Virus record (IMG/VR): IMGVR_UViG_3300010885_080919
Span: 1 to 64,000 of that record
Source of the DNA: a virus
Length of the DNA: 64,000 bases
Direction: 5' to 3' (one strand)
Position numbers and translations under genes: made by a program. Below, one piece after another: positions 50,923 to 58,488 of the stretch; the stretch's first letter is position 1; each line of letters begins with the position of its first letter. The notes beneath the pieces were generated by a model. The model was not told where the DNA came from and ran no database searches. It worked only from the letters and a program-made list of their open reading frames with translations.

Positions 50923-50961
50923 GGTGGGTGGTGCTAGTCCTTTTGGAAAGCACCACCCACC
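50923..50961 (+). other. 12-bp perfect hairpin between recA-like gene and tRNA
   Basis: GGTGGGTGGTGC (50923-50934) and GCACCACCCACC (50950-50961) form a very stable stem with an inner TCC/GGA. It has no T-run. It lies 14 nt after the RecA-like stop and 10 nt before the tRNA. It could be a terminator variant, an mRNA 3'-end stabiliser or a processing signal that frees the tRNA. Confidence 0.6.
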
Positions 50962-50971
50962 GGAACTTTAT

Positions 50972-51242
50972 GGCCCCATCGTCTAACGGTTAGGACAGCA
51001 GACTTTCAAAAGGGAGTGCCTAAAGAGAAATCTTTAGAGTAGAATCGCTCAAAGTCGGTGAACGCTTTAAAATGCTAATACCGAGCCAAGCCTAAGTGAT
51101 TAGGAAGGTGTAGAGACTTGACGGGCGACACCTAAAGCAACAGCTATGGTGAAGGTAAAGTCCACAGACAAATCGAAAGAGCAACGAAAGTTGCAGTGTC
51201 TAGGTCAATCTGCTAATCGGAGTTCGATTCTCCGTGGGGTCA
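50972..51242 (+). tRNA. tRNA-Glu(UUC), split by a group I intron
   Basis: Exon 1 is 50972-51005, exon 2 is 51205-51242. Acceptor stem GGCCCCA/TGGGGTC (one G-U) with discriminator A; no encoded CCA. D arm GTCTAACGGTTAGGAC; anticodon stem GCAGA/TCTGC; spliced loop CTTTCAA with anticodon TTC; T arm CGGAG-TTCGATT-CTCCG. All arms are canonical after removing the intron, so the gene should give a working tRNA-Glu. Confidence 0.92.
51006..51204 (+). ncRNA. Compact group I (IC3-like) self-splicing intron, 199 nt
   Basis: It lies between U34 and U35 of the anticodon. The 5' exon ends in U and the intron ends in G, as group I introns do. P1: exon ACUU with internal guide GAGU (51014-51017), giving the U-G pair. 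P2: CTAAAGA-GAAA-TCTTTAG (51020-51037). P6: CCTAA/TTAGG (51091-51104). P7: GACTT (51115-51119) with AAGTC (51158-51162). P9: GCAAC-GAAA-GTTGC (51181-51194). The core strings CCGAGCCAAGCC and GGAAGGTGTAGAGACTTGAC are close to the cyanobacterial tRNA-Leu intron as I recall it. There is no internal endonuclease gene. Confidence 0.9.
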
Positions 51243-51260
51243 CTTTAAAATTTAAATTAA

Positions 51261-51506
51261 ATGCACGAAACACCTGATAAACAGTACCGCCTCAATAATG
51301 TGGCCAATTTAATTTTAATTCTCCAGAGGTTGCCACAAGACGCCCTAATATATCCTGTTAGTATTAATTGCGAAATGGACCTTTCCTGCACAGAAGTAGT
51401 CACTACTATCGAATTGAAAATATTTGCAAACTTATTAGATGTGATCTCAAATCCTGTAGCGGTTATCGAACAAAACATCACACCTAATAGGATAGAGTTT
51501 AAATGA
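51261..51506 (+). CDS. Small unknown protein
   Basis: 81 residues (MHETPDKQYRLNNVANLILI), starting 18 nt after the tRNA. A helical front and a beta-like back half (INCEMDLSCTEVVTTIELKI). It overlaps the DUF551-like gene start by 4 nt (ATGA), so the two are coupled. No family is recognised. Confidence 0.45.
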   Translation: MHETPDKQYRLNNVANLILILQRLPQDALIYPVSINCEMDLSCTEVVTTIELKIFANLLDVISNPVAVIEQNITPNRIEFK

Positions 51507-51850
51507 ACGACCTTGTTGAAAGATTAATTGCTGCATCTCAACTTCTTAATGAAGCCGCAGAAAAAATCAAAGAGTTAGAGGATTGTCTTCGATGGACACC
51601 AATTGAAGACGGTATCCCCACAGAATATGAATATGTAGAATATACAGGCATGTGCGGAACGCAGATTGGGCGTGCTTTTCTTGAATCATCAGGCACTATT
51701 AGCTTCATGGAGGCAGAAGATGGCCCCCATCACATAGGTACTGATGAACAAGGCCAGATTGGAGTTACTCACTGGCGACGTATTCCAAAAGACCCTACAG
51801 CCGATCAGATACTGAACAGCATCAAGACGACAGATCATCGAATTTCTTGA
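51503..51850 (+). CDS. DUF551-like protein
   Basis: 115 residues. After a helical N-terminus (MNDLVERLIAASQLLNEAAE), the W-x-P-I-x-x-G-x-P start (CLRWTPIEDGIPTEYEYVEY) and the final VTHWRRIPKDPT match the small DUF551 domain, common in phages and prophages and of unknown role. The central G-R-A-F-L-E-S-S-G replaces the usual aromatic strand. Confidence 0.6.
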   Translation: MNDLVERLIAASQLLNEAAEKIKELEDCLRWTPIEDGIPTEYEYVEYTGMCGTQIGRAFLESSGTISFMEAEDGPHHIGTDEQGQIGVTHWRRIPKDPTADQILNSIKTTDHRIS

Positions 51851-51855
51851 TTGAT

Positions 51856-52302
51856 TTAATTTGATCTTTTGTAAACACCAGTTTTAATTTTTGAGAATTC
51901 ATATCCTTTTTTCTCTAATTCTAATTTTGTCTTTTTAAAGTAGTTGTACAAAGTTACCTCTGATATATCGTACTTTTTAAATTTGCTTTTAATCTTCTTG
52001 ATTGACATTGGCTTTTTATTTATAAGCTCTGTCACTATAAAATCTTTAATTTTACCTGATAGATTGTTTTTTTCTGTTTTTTTGATTTGTTCTATTATTT
52101 TGTAGGTGTTCTCTATCTTTTTGTTACCTACACTGCATAGTGCAGAAGCAAGTTGATCTAACTCTAGAATCTCTCCTTTTTCTAACTCTACTATAAAAGC
52201 TTTAGAATTGAATGTTTTCAAAAAATCATTTAGTTGAATTAGATTTTTTTTATGCGTAAAAAACTGTCTTTTATCGTTTGTTTCTATTAATATGCATTTC
52301 AT
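51856..52302 (-). CDS. Putative wHTH regulator-like protein
   Basis: 148 residues. The front (MKCILIETNDKRQFFTHKKN, then ELDQLASALC) matches a small domain seen in mobile-element proteins of unknown role (I-E-T-x-D-x-R-x-F-F-T-H-x-K-N). The back (MSIKKIKSKFKKYDISEVTL then YNYFKKTKLELEKKGYEFSK) looks like a winged helix. It could be a DNA-binding regulator. Convergent with the 51503 gene. Confidence 0.5.
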   Translation of the reverse strand: MKCILIETNDKRQFFTHKKNLIQLNDFLKTFNSKAFIVELEKGEILELDQLASALCSVGNKKIENTYKIIEQIKKTEKNNLSGKIKDFIVTELINKKPMSIKKIKSKFKKYDISEVTLYNYFKKTKLELEKKGYEFSKIKTGVYKRSN

Positions 52303-52359
52303 ATTTGATTCCTTTACAAATTATTATATATTTAATACGCCTTTAAACAAGAGGGATTT

Positions 52360-53298
52360 ATGGATTTAAATTCTCTGATTAGATTTGGCGTGGAAATAGA
52401 GATAAATTCTTTTGATGGCCTTAGCAAACCTCTCGGTCATCAAGCAGGCGAACCACCAGTTGGAATGTACTGTGTAGCAGATTTGATATATCGAGCAATT
52501 AAAGAAAAAGTTTTTATCAATAAGTGGGGTAATAATCACGACAACGATTACTGGGTAATAAAACCAGATTCTAGTTGTGGAATAGAAATATGCTCTCCTG
52601 TTTTGAAGGGGTGGTATGGAATAAAAAAAATAAAAAAAATAGCTAATTGTTTACATGAAGACAAGAGCGTGACGAGTGATGATAGATGTTCTTATCATGT
52701 TCATTTTGATGTTTCTGATTTTTCTTCTGAAGAGCTTAATTCTGTAATTTCTTGGTGGATAAAATGCGAAGCAGTTTTTATGGATGCTATGCCAAAAAAT
52801 AGAAAAATAAATCAATTTTGCCAATTGATAGCGGCCACAGATGTTATTCCAAATGTTGCAAGTTTTTTATCTACAGAAGATTTAGTAAAAAGATTAGGTA
52901 TTTCAAAATATTATTCTATGAACACGTTCCATTATTACAACAATAAAAGAGAGAGCATCGAGTTTAGAATAATGGACAATGAATGTTGTTTGGACTCCGA
53001 AGCTGCTGGTAATTGGGTGGCTTTTTTGTTGCACTTTTTAGAAACTTGTAGAAAAAAAGGCAGGCCAAAATCTTTTGTGCCTAGCGATAGTATGAGTGGA
53101 TATTGTTGGTTAGATCCAATAGAAGTTTTTAACTTTTTGGATTTCACGCCTGAGTTTGATACGTCTCCAAGATTGCTGGAGGTTAAAAACTGGTTCTTAA
53201 CTAGACTAAAAAATAATAGTGTTGATGCACATTCCAACGGCTTGTTTAGCAAGCAGTGTAGAAGCGTAGCGATTAAACAAATTAAAAAAATGAATTGA
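52360..53298 (+). CDS. Amidoligase-family (COOH-NH2 ligase) enzyme
   Basis: 312 residues. Amidoligase_2 motifs: IRFGVEIEINSF (first Glu pair), YWVIKPDSSCGIEICSPVLKG (D-x-S, G-x-E-x-x-S/T-P), DDRCSYHVHFDVSDF (the H-x-H-x metal/substrate site) and ESIEFRIMDNECC (late E-x-R). The family, described by Iyer and colleagues, forms amide bonds using ATP, as glutamine synthetase does, making gamma-linked peptides or modifying proteins. It occurs in phages with a small partner gene; here the 53319 gene is that neighbour. Confidence 0.8.
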   Translation: MDLNSLIRFGVEIEINSFDGLSKPLGHQAGEPPVGMYCVADLIYRAIKEKVFINKWGNNHDNDYWVIKPDSSCGIEICSPVLKGWYGIKKIKKIANCLHEDKSVTSDDRCSYHVHFDVSDFSSEELNSVISWWIKCEAVFMDAMPKNRKINQFCQLIAATDVIPNVASFLSTEDLVKRLGISKYYSMNTFHYYNNKRESIEFRIMDNECCLDSEAAGNWVAFLLHFLETCRKKGRPKSFVPSDSMSGYCWLDPIEVFNFLDFTPEFDTSPRLLEVKNWFLTRLKNNSVDAHSNGLFSKQCRSVAIKQIKKMN

Positions 53299-53318
53299 TA
53301 TATAATATTGGAGATTTT

Positions 53319-53783
53319 ATGTTAAGAAAAGAGAGAGAACTAAACGAAGTAATAGCTAATATGAAGTCTTTGGGGGAGATGTTGGTCCCATACAATTATC
53401 CTCGTACTCCGTTGATTTTATACGAAGATTCTTATGAGTTTTTCAAAGAAAGAGATGTTGTTGTAGACGGATATTCGCTTATCATTCATTACCAAAAATC
53501 TGATTACAAAGAATATTTTCTTAAGACTTTTCAAATCCACAATAAAACTGGGCCTTTTTTGCCATTTTATTTGGTTGCGAAAATGGCAAAAAAGTTTTTA
53601 GGATCTGAGTATTTGTCTTTAGTAGAGATATTCAAAGACAGCAAGAAAATTTATTGTTGGTCTGTTGCAGTAGATGAGAATGATGTTGCTATTGAAACTC
53701 CATACGAAATAGATGGCGAAAAGTGTAGTTTTGAGGGGTTTGAATATATCTACATGAGCCCAGAAAGTATCAATTTCTATTGA
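53319..53783 (+). CDS. Amidoligase partner, unknown
   Basis: 154 residues from the ATG at 53319 (GGAG 5 nt upstream), 20 nt after the amidoligase. The sequence (LVPYNYPRTPLILYEDSYEF, then FKERDVVVDGYSLIIHYQKS) is alpha/beta with a KMAKKFLGSEYLSLVEIF segment. Phage amidoligases often sit beside a gamma-glutamyl-cyclotransferase-like or peptidase-like gene, but I see no such catalytic motif here. Function unknown. Confidence 0.5.
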   Translation: MLRKERELNEVIANMKSLGEMLVPYNYPRTPLILYEDSYEFFKERDVVVDGYSLIIHYQKSDYKEYFLKTFQIHNKTGPFLPFYLVAKMAKKFLGSEYLSLVEIFKDSKKIYCWSVAVDENDVAIETPYEIDGEKCSFEGFEYIYMSPESINFY

Positions 53784-53881
53784 TTTGCAGATTGGCAATT
53801 GGAAATATTCTTTAAAAAAAAGATTTTAGACCCATATATATGATTAGTAGGATTCTACTTTTTGCAAAAAGGAGATAATAT

Positions 53882-54109
53882 ATGTCAAATTATGCAGTAC
53901 AACTCGTTCCAGCACTAGTCAATTTCGCAACAGAAAGTGGACTAGATACCTCAGTCGTGGGTGGTGTTTCTCTCCAGAGAACTCTAAACATGGTTATGAC
54001 TGTTGATTCATCTGCTAATCGCAAGATGGTCGTTGCAGTCAAAGACGACGGTACTTTTAGCGACGTTCCGCAGACACTAGTTAGTGTCCCCGGCATTATC
54101 GCTGGTTGA
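53882..54109 (+). CDS. Small, highly expressed-type structural protein
   Basis: 75 residues with a strong AAGGAG site and a terminator 27 nt after the stop. The sequence (MSNYAVQLVPALVNFATESG then LDTSVVGGVSLQRTLNMVMT) is Val/Ser/Thr-rich with no Trp, and the local base composition is less AT-rich. This is the profile of a minor coat or decoration protein. No family is recognised. Confidence 0.5.
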   Translation: MSNYAVQLVPALVNFATESGLDTSVVGGVSLQRTLNMVMTVDSSANRKMVVAVKDDGTFSDVPQTLVSVPGIIAG

Positions 54110-54135
54110 TTTTCGGAATGAAAAAAACGATAAGA

Positions 54136-54172
54136 AAAAGGGTCATTTTTGAAAAAGAATGATCCTTTTTTG
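54136..54172 (+). terminator. Rho-independent terminator
   Basis: AAAAGGGTCATT pairs with AATGATCCTTTT (one G-U) and is followed by T-rich sequence. It ends the 53882 gene. Confidence 0.75.
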
Positions 54173-54186
54173 TTTTGATTTTAATA

Positions 54187-54194
54187 TATAAATA
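54187..54194 (+). promoter_or_regulatory. T4-late-type promoter box TATAAATA
   Basis: An exact copy of the T4 late promoter core, 34 nt before the 54228 ATG and just after a terminator. The gene's AAAGGAG site follows in between. Confidence 0.55.
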
Positions 54195-54227
54195 TATGAA
54201 CATTCCTTTTTCGCAAAGGAGCTTAAA

Positions 54228-54530
54228 ATGTCTTCCAAAGGTAAAATTCAGCATTTGCTTGTTGATTATCTTCTTAAATACGGCCAAATTGAATTGGCTC
54301 TCCCAGATGGAGTTGTGTTAGAAATAGGTGTAACACAAGAAGATGAAACTGGTGGCTTCATAGTCAAAGATGATTATTGTTGGGTCATTGCGACTCACAA
54401 GAATCGATCAGCTTCGTTGGATCCATATAATCTTGGAATAAGATTTACTGGAAACAATAAAAATTTAGTTTTAGAAGACAAATTTGTTGACCAAGACGGA
54501 CTAGAAGTCACAAGATTAGACGTAGTCTAA
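54228..54530 (+). CDS. Small protein of unknown function
   Basis: 100 residues (MSSKGKIQHLLVDYLLKYGQ). It is a small alpha/beta protein with a hydrophobic core and beta ends (IELALPDGVVLEIGVTQEDE, then YCWVIATHKNRSASLDPYNL). It is preceded by a late-type promoter and AAAGGAG. No family is recognised. Convergent with the next gene (4-nt overlap). Confidence 0.5.
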   Translation: MSSKGKIQHLLVDYLLKYGQIELALPDGVVLEIGVTQEDETGGFIVKDDYCWVIATHKNRSASLDPYNLGIRFTGNNKNLVLEDKFVDQDGLEVTRLDVV

Positions 54531-54859
54531 GCAGGATGCAGATTCCCTACAATTGAACGAATCTTAGTTTCCTTATTATCGTAAGGGACAAAGGCTTCCA
54601 TTGTACCTTCTGCAATCTGATTGTTTATAAGATTATAAAACTCAATCCAGAAATAATATCCTTCTTTTGTAGAATAAAATCTTGATAAAGATATACTATC
54701 TCCCTTGATCGATCCTCTTTTGGTTGGTATTATAATTAAATTGTTGAGGTTCTTTTGTAACTCAGTTTTTACAAGAGCTTTTAACAGTTGTATGTCGATA
54801 AATTGAGTCCAATTTGCGACAATTAGTTCTTCTAATTTTTCTTCTTTGATTATTTTCAT
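54527..54859 (-). CDS. Small unknown protein
   Basis: 110 residues from the ATG at 54859 (MKIIKEEKLEELIVANWTQF); a longer frame to 54895 would overlap the divergent gene. Helical front (IQLLKALVKTELQKNLNNLI), then beta strands (ISLSRFYSTKEGYYFWIEFY). No family is recognised. Convergent with 54228; divergent from 54874 with a 14-nt gap. Confidence 0.45.
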   Translation of the reverse strand: MKIIKEEKLEELIVANWTQFIDIQLLKALVKTELQKNLNNLIIIPTKRGSIKGDSISLSRFYSTKEGYYFWIEFYNLINNQIAEGTMEAFVPYDNKETKIRSIVGNLHPA

Positions 54860-54873
54860 AAAGGTAAATAGTA

Positions 54874-55125
54874 ATGAAAAAGCCAATAGATACATTTTTA
54901 AAAGAGTATTGCCATGAGCTTTCCGACGATCATTTGAAGTTTTTGTCTCAAAGGTTTGCTCAGAAACTCTACGGCGACACAGTTGAAATTCTAAATTTTT
55001 TGAGTTCTAACAAAGCAGTTGATAAGTGGTTTTCTTCTGCTTGCTCTTGCGATAATTTCTACGAGATGTTAGACTCGTTTCAAGAGATTGTAGAAAAAGA
55101 AAATCAAATTCGACAGCCGGCTTAA
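54874..55125 (+). CDS. Small helical protein of unknown function
   Basis: 83 residues with AAAGG upstream. The sequence (MKKPIDTFLKEYCHELSDDH, ending SFQEIVEKENQIRQPA) is helical and acidic with a SSACSCDNFYEML segment carrying two Cys. No family is known to me. A (TTCA)n microsatellite and a strong terminator follow. Confidence 0.45.
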   Translation: MKKPIDTFLKEYCHELSDDHLKFLSQRFAQKLYGDTVEILNFLSSNKAVDKWFSSACSCDNFYEMLDSFQEIVEKENQIRQPA

Positions 55126-55155
55126 TTCATTTATTCATTCATTCATTCATTCATT
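55125..55155. repeat. ATTC tetranucleotide microsatellite
   Basis: About seven tandem ATTC units with one interruption (ATTT) in the gap before the Hel308-like gene. Such runs mutate by slippage and could tune the spacing before the following terminator. Confidence 0.8.
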
Positions 55156-55161
55156 ATAAGG

Positions 55162-55198
55162 CAAAAGCCCGCACATAGTTTCTATTTGCGGGCTTTTG
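55162..55198 (+). terminator. Strong Rho-independent terminator
   Basis: CAAAAGCCCGCA and TGCGGGCTTTTG form a perfect 12-bp stem with a 13-nt loop; the T-run is part of the stem, and it is also bidirectional. Confidence 0.85.
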
Positions 55199-55217
55199 TT
55201 CTAGAAAGATATAAAAT

Positions 55218-57239
55218 ATGCCTCCACTACTAAAAATACAAGATCAGCCAATCTTGGTGGAAACCAGTGCCTATCCATATGCTTCATGGAACTTCGAAAA
55301 GTTTAATTGTGTTCAAAGCAGAATAATGGAAGTTTATGACAAAGAGACTAGCGGTCTTATAGCAGCAGCCACAAGTAGCGGCAAAACAATAGTCGCAGAG
55401 CTTTTTCTTGCACACGAGATAAGAAAAAGAGGCGGCAAAGGAATGTATTTGGTTCCTATGCGAGCTTTAGCTCAAGAAAAAATCGATCAATGGACAGATC
55501 CAAAATATCACTTTAAAGACTTGAAAGTGTCCATCTGCACCGGTGATTATAGAATCACCAAAGAAAGAGCAAAAGAGCTAGAAGAAGCAGATCTGATTAT
55601 TATGACATCAGAAATGCTATCTCACAGAAGTAGAAACTATAAAGCAGAACAAAATAACTTTTTGAAAAATGTCAACACATTGGTTGTAGATGAAGCACAC
55701 CTTTTAACAGTTCCAGGTAGAGGAGATCATCTTGAAGTTGGTTTGATGAAGTTCACAGAAATAAATAAAAATGCAAGAATAATTTTTCTTTCTGCCACAA
55801 TGCCTAATGTTGAAGAAATAGCTGGCTGGATATCTTACGGTCTGACAAAAAAAGATACATTTATTCTTGAGTCGAAATTCAGACCAGTTCCTCTCACCAC
55901 ACATTACGAGGTTTATTCAGAAGATATAAAAGGCTACAGTGCAATCGAACAGGCTAAAGTCGAATACGCAATGGAGATAGTTAAATATTACGAAGAGGAC
56001 AAATTCTTAATTTTTTCTCATACCAAAAAGACCGGTGAGATAATGAAAAAAGAGTTGATAAAATCAGGCATACAAGCAGAATTTCACAATGCTAATTTGG
56101 ATAAAAAATCAAGAATCTCTTTAGAGAATAAGTTTAAAAATGAAAAAGACCCAAGAGTTATCGTCGCCACCAGCACTCTTGCATGGGGATGCAACTTGCC
56201 AGCAAGAAGAGTTATTATTTTAGGAGTCCACAGAGGAACAGAAGAAGTAGAGTCTTACGACATACTCCAAATGGTAGGTCGATCTGGTAGGCTTGGAATA
56301 GATCCTATGGGAGACGCATATATTTTGATTCCAGAAAGCACACAATTAAAATATAAAGAGAAACTAGGCACAGCTCCAAAAATAGAGTCACAATTGCTAC
56401 AGAAAAATGGAAGTCACTATAAAAATTTGGCATTTCATTTGGTCAGTGAGATATATCATGATTCAATCAAAACAAATGAGGATGTTCACAAATGGTACGA
56501 AAGATCTTTAGCTTATTTTCAAAATAAAGAATTAGAAGACAGCATCCTGAATAGCACCTTAGATTCTTTGACCAAATGTGGAGCTATAGCTTTTCAAGAC
56601 AATCGATGGACTGCGAGGGCTATTGGTAAAGTCTCTAGTATGTTTTATTTTAGTCCGTTCGATACATCTGATTTATTTTTTAATATGAAGTTTCTTTTTG
56701 ACAATAAAAAACAGAATGATGAGTATTATGTTTCTATGGCTTTGGCCAATATAGACAGCAATAGAACTCCCATAGTTTCTAAAGCAGAAAAAGATGAGAT
56801 GTTCACGTACAAGAATAAGGTGCTAGCTAATAGGACAAACAAGTTCATTACAGAAGGATCTTGTAAAATTGGGTTTTGTTATTTTAATCTTTTAAAAGGA
56901 AGTGTAAACCCAGTCTTTGCAGCTATGCAGAGAAATTTGCAGCTTGATTTCAATAGGATTTCCCAAATCATACAGGCTTTAGATTCTTTTGGTGGCAAGT
57001 GGAATGCTAAAGGTTGGATTAAAAATATAGAAGGCATGATTACGTACGGAGTGCCACAACACTTGGTAAGCTTGTGCTCTGTGCCTAGTATTGGCAAGGT
57101 TCGTGCTAAGAAGCTGTACGAAGCAGGAATTAAAGATGCAAAATCCATTGCAGCGTGTGATAAAGAAGCTCTTAAAAAGCTTTTGAATATGAAAATGGAA
57201 TCTATAGAACAAATTATTAAGGATTCTTCTTCTTCTTAG
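55218..57239 (+). CDS. Hel308/Ski2-like SF2 helicase
   Basis: 673 residues. Motifs: Q-motif region (WNFEKFNCVQSRIM), Walker A AAATSSGKTIVAE, TLVVDEAHLLT (DEAH), IIFLSATMPNVEEIA, FLIFSHTKKTGEI, VIVATSTLAWGCNLPARRVI and QMVGRSGRLG (motif VI). A C-terminal helix-hairpin-helix, CSVPSIGKVRAKKLYEAGIK, matches the Hel308 DNA-unwinding end. Hel308 is an archaeal/eukaryal enzyme that remodels stalled forks, so its presence in a phage is notable. It is convergent with the Cys-rich gene (23-nt overlap). Confidence 0.85.
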   Translation: MPPLLKIQDQPILVETSAYPYASWNFEKFNCVQSRIMEVYDKETSGLIAAATSSGKTIVAELFLAHEIRKRGGKGMYLVPMRALAQEKIDQWTDPKYHFKDLKVSICTGDYRITKERAKELEEADLIIMTSEMLSHRSRNYKAEQNNFLKNVNTLVVDEAHLLTVPGRGDHLEVGLMKFTEINKNARIIFLSATMPNVEEIAGWISYGLTKKDTFILESKFRPVPLTTHYEVYSEDIKGYSAIEQAKVEYAMEIVKYYEEDKFLIFSHTKKTGEIMKKELIKSGIQAEFHNANLDKKSRISLENKFKNEKDPRVIVATSTLAWGCNLPARRVIILGVHRGTEEVESYDILQMVGRSGRLGIDPMGDAYILIPESTQLKYKEKLGTAPKIESQLLQKNGSHYKNLAFHLVSEIYHDSIKTNEDVHKWYERSLAYFQNKELEDSILNSTLDSLTKCGAIAFQDNRWTARAIGKVSSMFYFSPFDTSDLFFNMKFLFDNKKQNDEYYVSMALANIDSNRTPIVSKAEKDEMFTYKNKVLANRTNKFITEGSCKIGFCYFNLLKGSVNPVFAAMQRNLQLDFNRISQIIQALDSFGGKWNAKGWIKNIEGMITYGVPQHLVSLCSVPSIGKVRAKKLYEAGIKDAKSIAACDKEALKKLLNMKMESIEQIIKDSSSS

Positions 57240-58155
57240 AAGAATTCTTCTTTTTTGTCACTCGTTTTATAAGCTCTTTTTTATTTACGTATGTCTTAGA
57301 CTTACCGGTTTTCAAGTTTCTTCGTTTTATTACTTTGAATGCGGGAGCACATGGTGGTGGCAACAATGTGCCTGAGTCTGAGATAAAATTACAAGCACAA
57401 GGACAAGCTCCGCTAATCGGTGTAAGTCCAAAGAATATTTCTACAACATCACAATTTGAAACTTGTTTACTTTTTGTGTTTGTTCCGTTTATTGTCACAT
57501 TGAATTGCCCGCAAGAAGTTGATGGAGTATCAACTGTAACAGTTCCATCTCCAATTGCTATGAATTTTAGATATCCCGCTGCATGCCCTTCTGTTCCTAC
57601 CACCATGCAACAGCCACCAAAAGACACAGAAACAGTCTTTTCTTCACATGCCGGTATGGAGCAAGGAGAAGAAAGTATATAAACGATATTTCCATCGTCA
57701 TCTGTATACTCTTCATCTTCTTCGTGTAAAGTAAAGTCTTCTTCTGGATTATAGTTGAATTTTGGAAAATCAACATCTAATTGTGTGAGAGACAGAAGTT
57801 CTGGGTCTTGCACTTCTTCTATTTCGGTTATCGAGCTTTTCTTTAAATTTTCGCAAGATTTTATATCTTTGTGTGCGGAGCACATGCACTCATCATATGA
57901 TTCATATATTTTACTTCCCAGCGGAGCATCTGGGGTGTATACACAACTACTATCTGTTGCAATATAACCAGCTTGTTTTTCTGTATCGGCAACACGCATA
58001 GCGGGCGGTGCAGCACAGTCCCCGCAGTTATATATAAATGACCAGCCTGTATAACAAGGATTAGGCGGGAAACAATTGTCACTGCAACTACATCCGCACC
58101 AACTTCCGCTGGTACCGGGAGCATTTCCGCAGTTATATGGAGGGTTACATCCCAT
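57217..58155 (-). CDS. Cysteine-rich, probably structural protein
   Basis: 312 residues with 23 cysteines. The first 60 residues are a Cys/Gly/Pro-rich region (GSWCGCSCSDNC, YTGWSFIYNCGDCAAPP), then a long acidic linker (PEEDFTLHEEDEEYTDDDGN), a beta-rich domain (TVSVSFGGCCMVVGTEGHAA, TSCGQFNVTINGTNTKSKQV) and a very basic tail (KRVTKKKNSSKKKKN). It has no signal peptide. It could be disulfide-bonded in the virion or bind metal. The secreted thioredoxin at 17752 is a possible partner only if it is exported. Confidence 0.5.
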   Translation of the reverse strand: MGCNPPYNCGNAPGTSGSWCGCSCSDNCFPPNPCYTGWSFIYNCGDCAAPPAMRVADTEKQAGYIATDSSCVYTPDAPLGSKIYESYDECMCSAHKDIKSCENLKKSSITEIEEVQDPELLSLTQLDVDFPKFNYNPEEDFTLHEEDEEYTDDDGNIVYILSSPCSIPACEEKTVSVSFGGCCMVVGTEGHAAGYLKFIAIGDGTVTVDTPSTSCGQFNVTINGTNTKSKQVSNCDVVEIFFGLTPISGACPCACNFISDSGTLLPPPCAPAFKVIKRRNLKTGKSKTYVNKKELIKRVTKKKNSSKKKKNP

Positions 58156-58408
58156 TCTTCCCTTTTCCGAAGAACCCGACTGGGTATTCTATTTTTACAG
58201 TGCCTTTTTCAGATAAATTGCCATTTTCATCTTCTGCCCACCATCTAACTTGTTCGATAGGTATGCCTAATTCATCCATATGACACTTATCTTTTGGAAA
58301 AACAGGCATGTGGTATTGTGTGCCTTCTATCAATATTGCTACTTTGCATTCTTTTTTTTCGTTATTGTAAAGCAGGCAGTTCCCACAAATCTTTTTTATG
58401 TCTTTCAT
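58145..58408 (-). CDS. Four-Cys (zinc or Fe-S) small protein
   Basis: 87 residues from the ATG at 58408, behind GGAGAAAGGA. KICGNCLLYNNEKKECKVAI followed by FPKDKCHM gives C-x-x-C...C...C, the pattern of a small metal-binding domain seen in many phage proteins. The back half (RWWAEDENGNLSEKGTVKIE) is beta. It overlaps the Cys-rich gene start by 11 nt, so the two form an operon. Confidence 0.6.
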   Translation of the reverse strand: MKDIKKICGNCLLYNNEKKECKVAILIEGTQYHMPVFPKDKCHMDELGIPIEQVRWWAEDENGNLSEKGTVKIEYPVGFFGKGKNGM

Positions 58409-58488
58409 ATCCTTTCTCCGTATGATATAATAGTGTATCCACCTATATTTGAAGATTAAATCAGCTTTTATACGACAAGGAATTTTAC

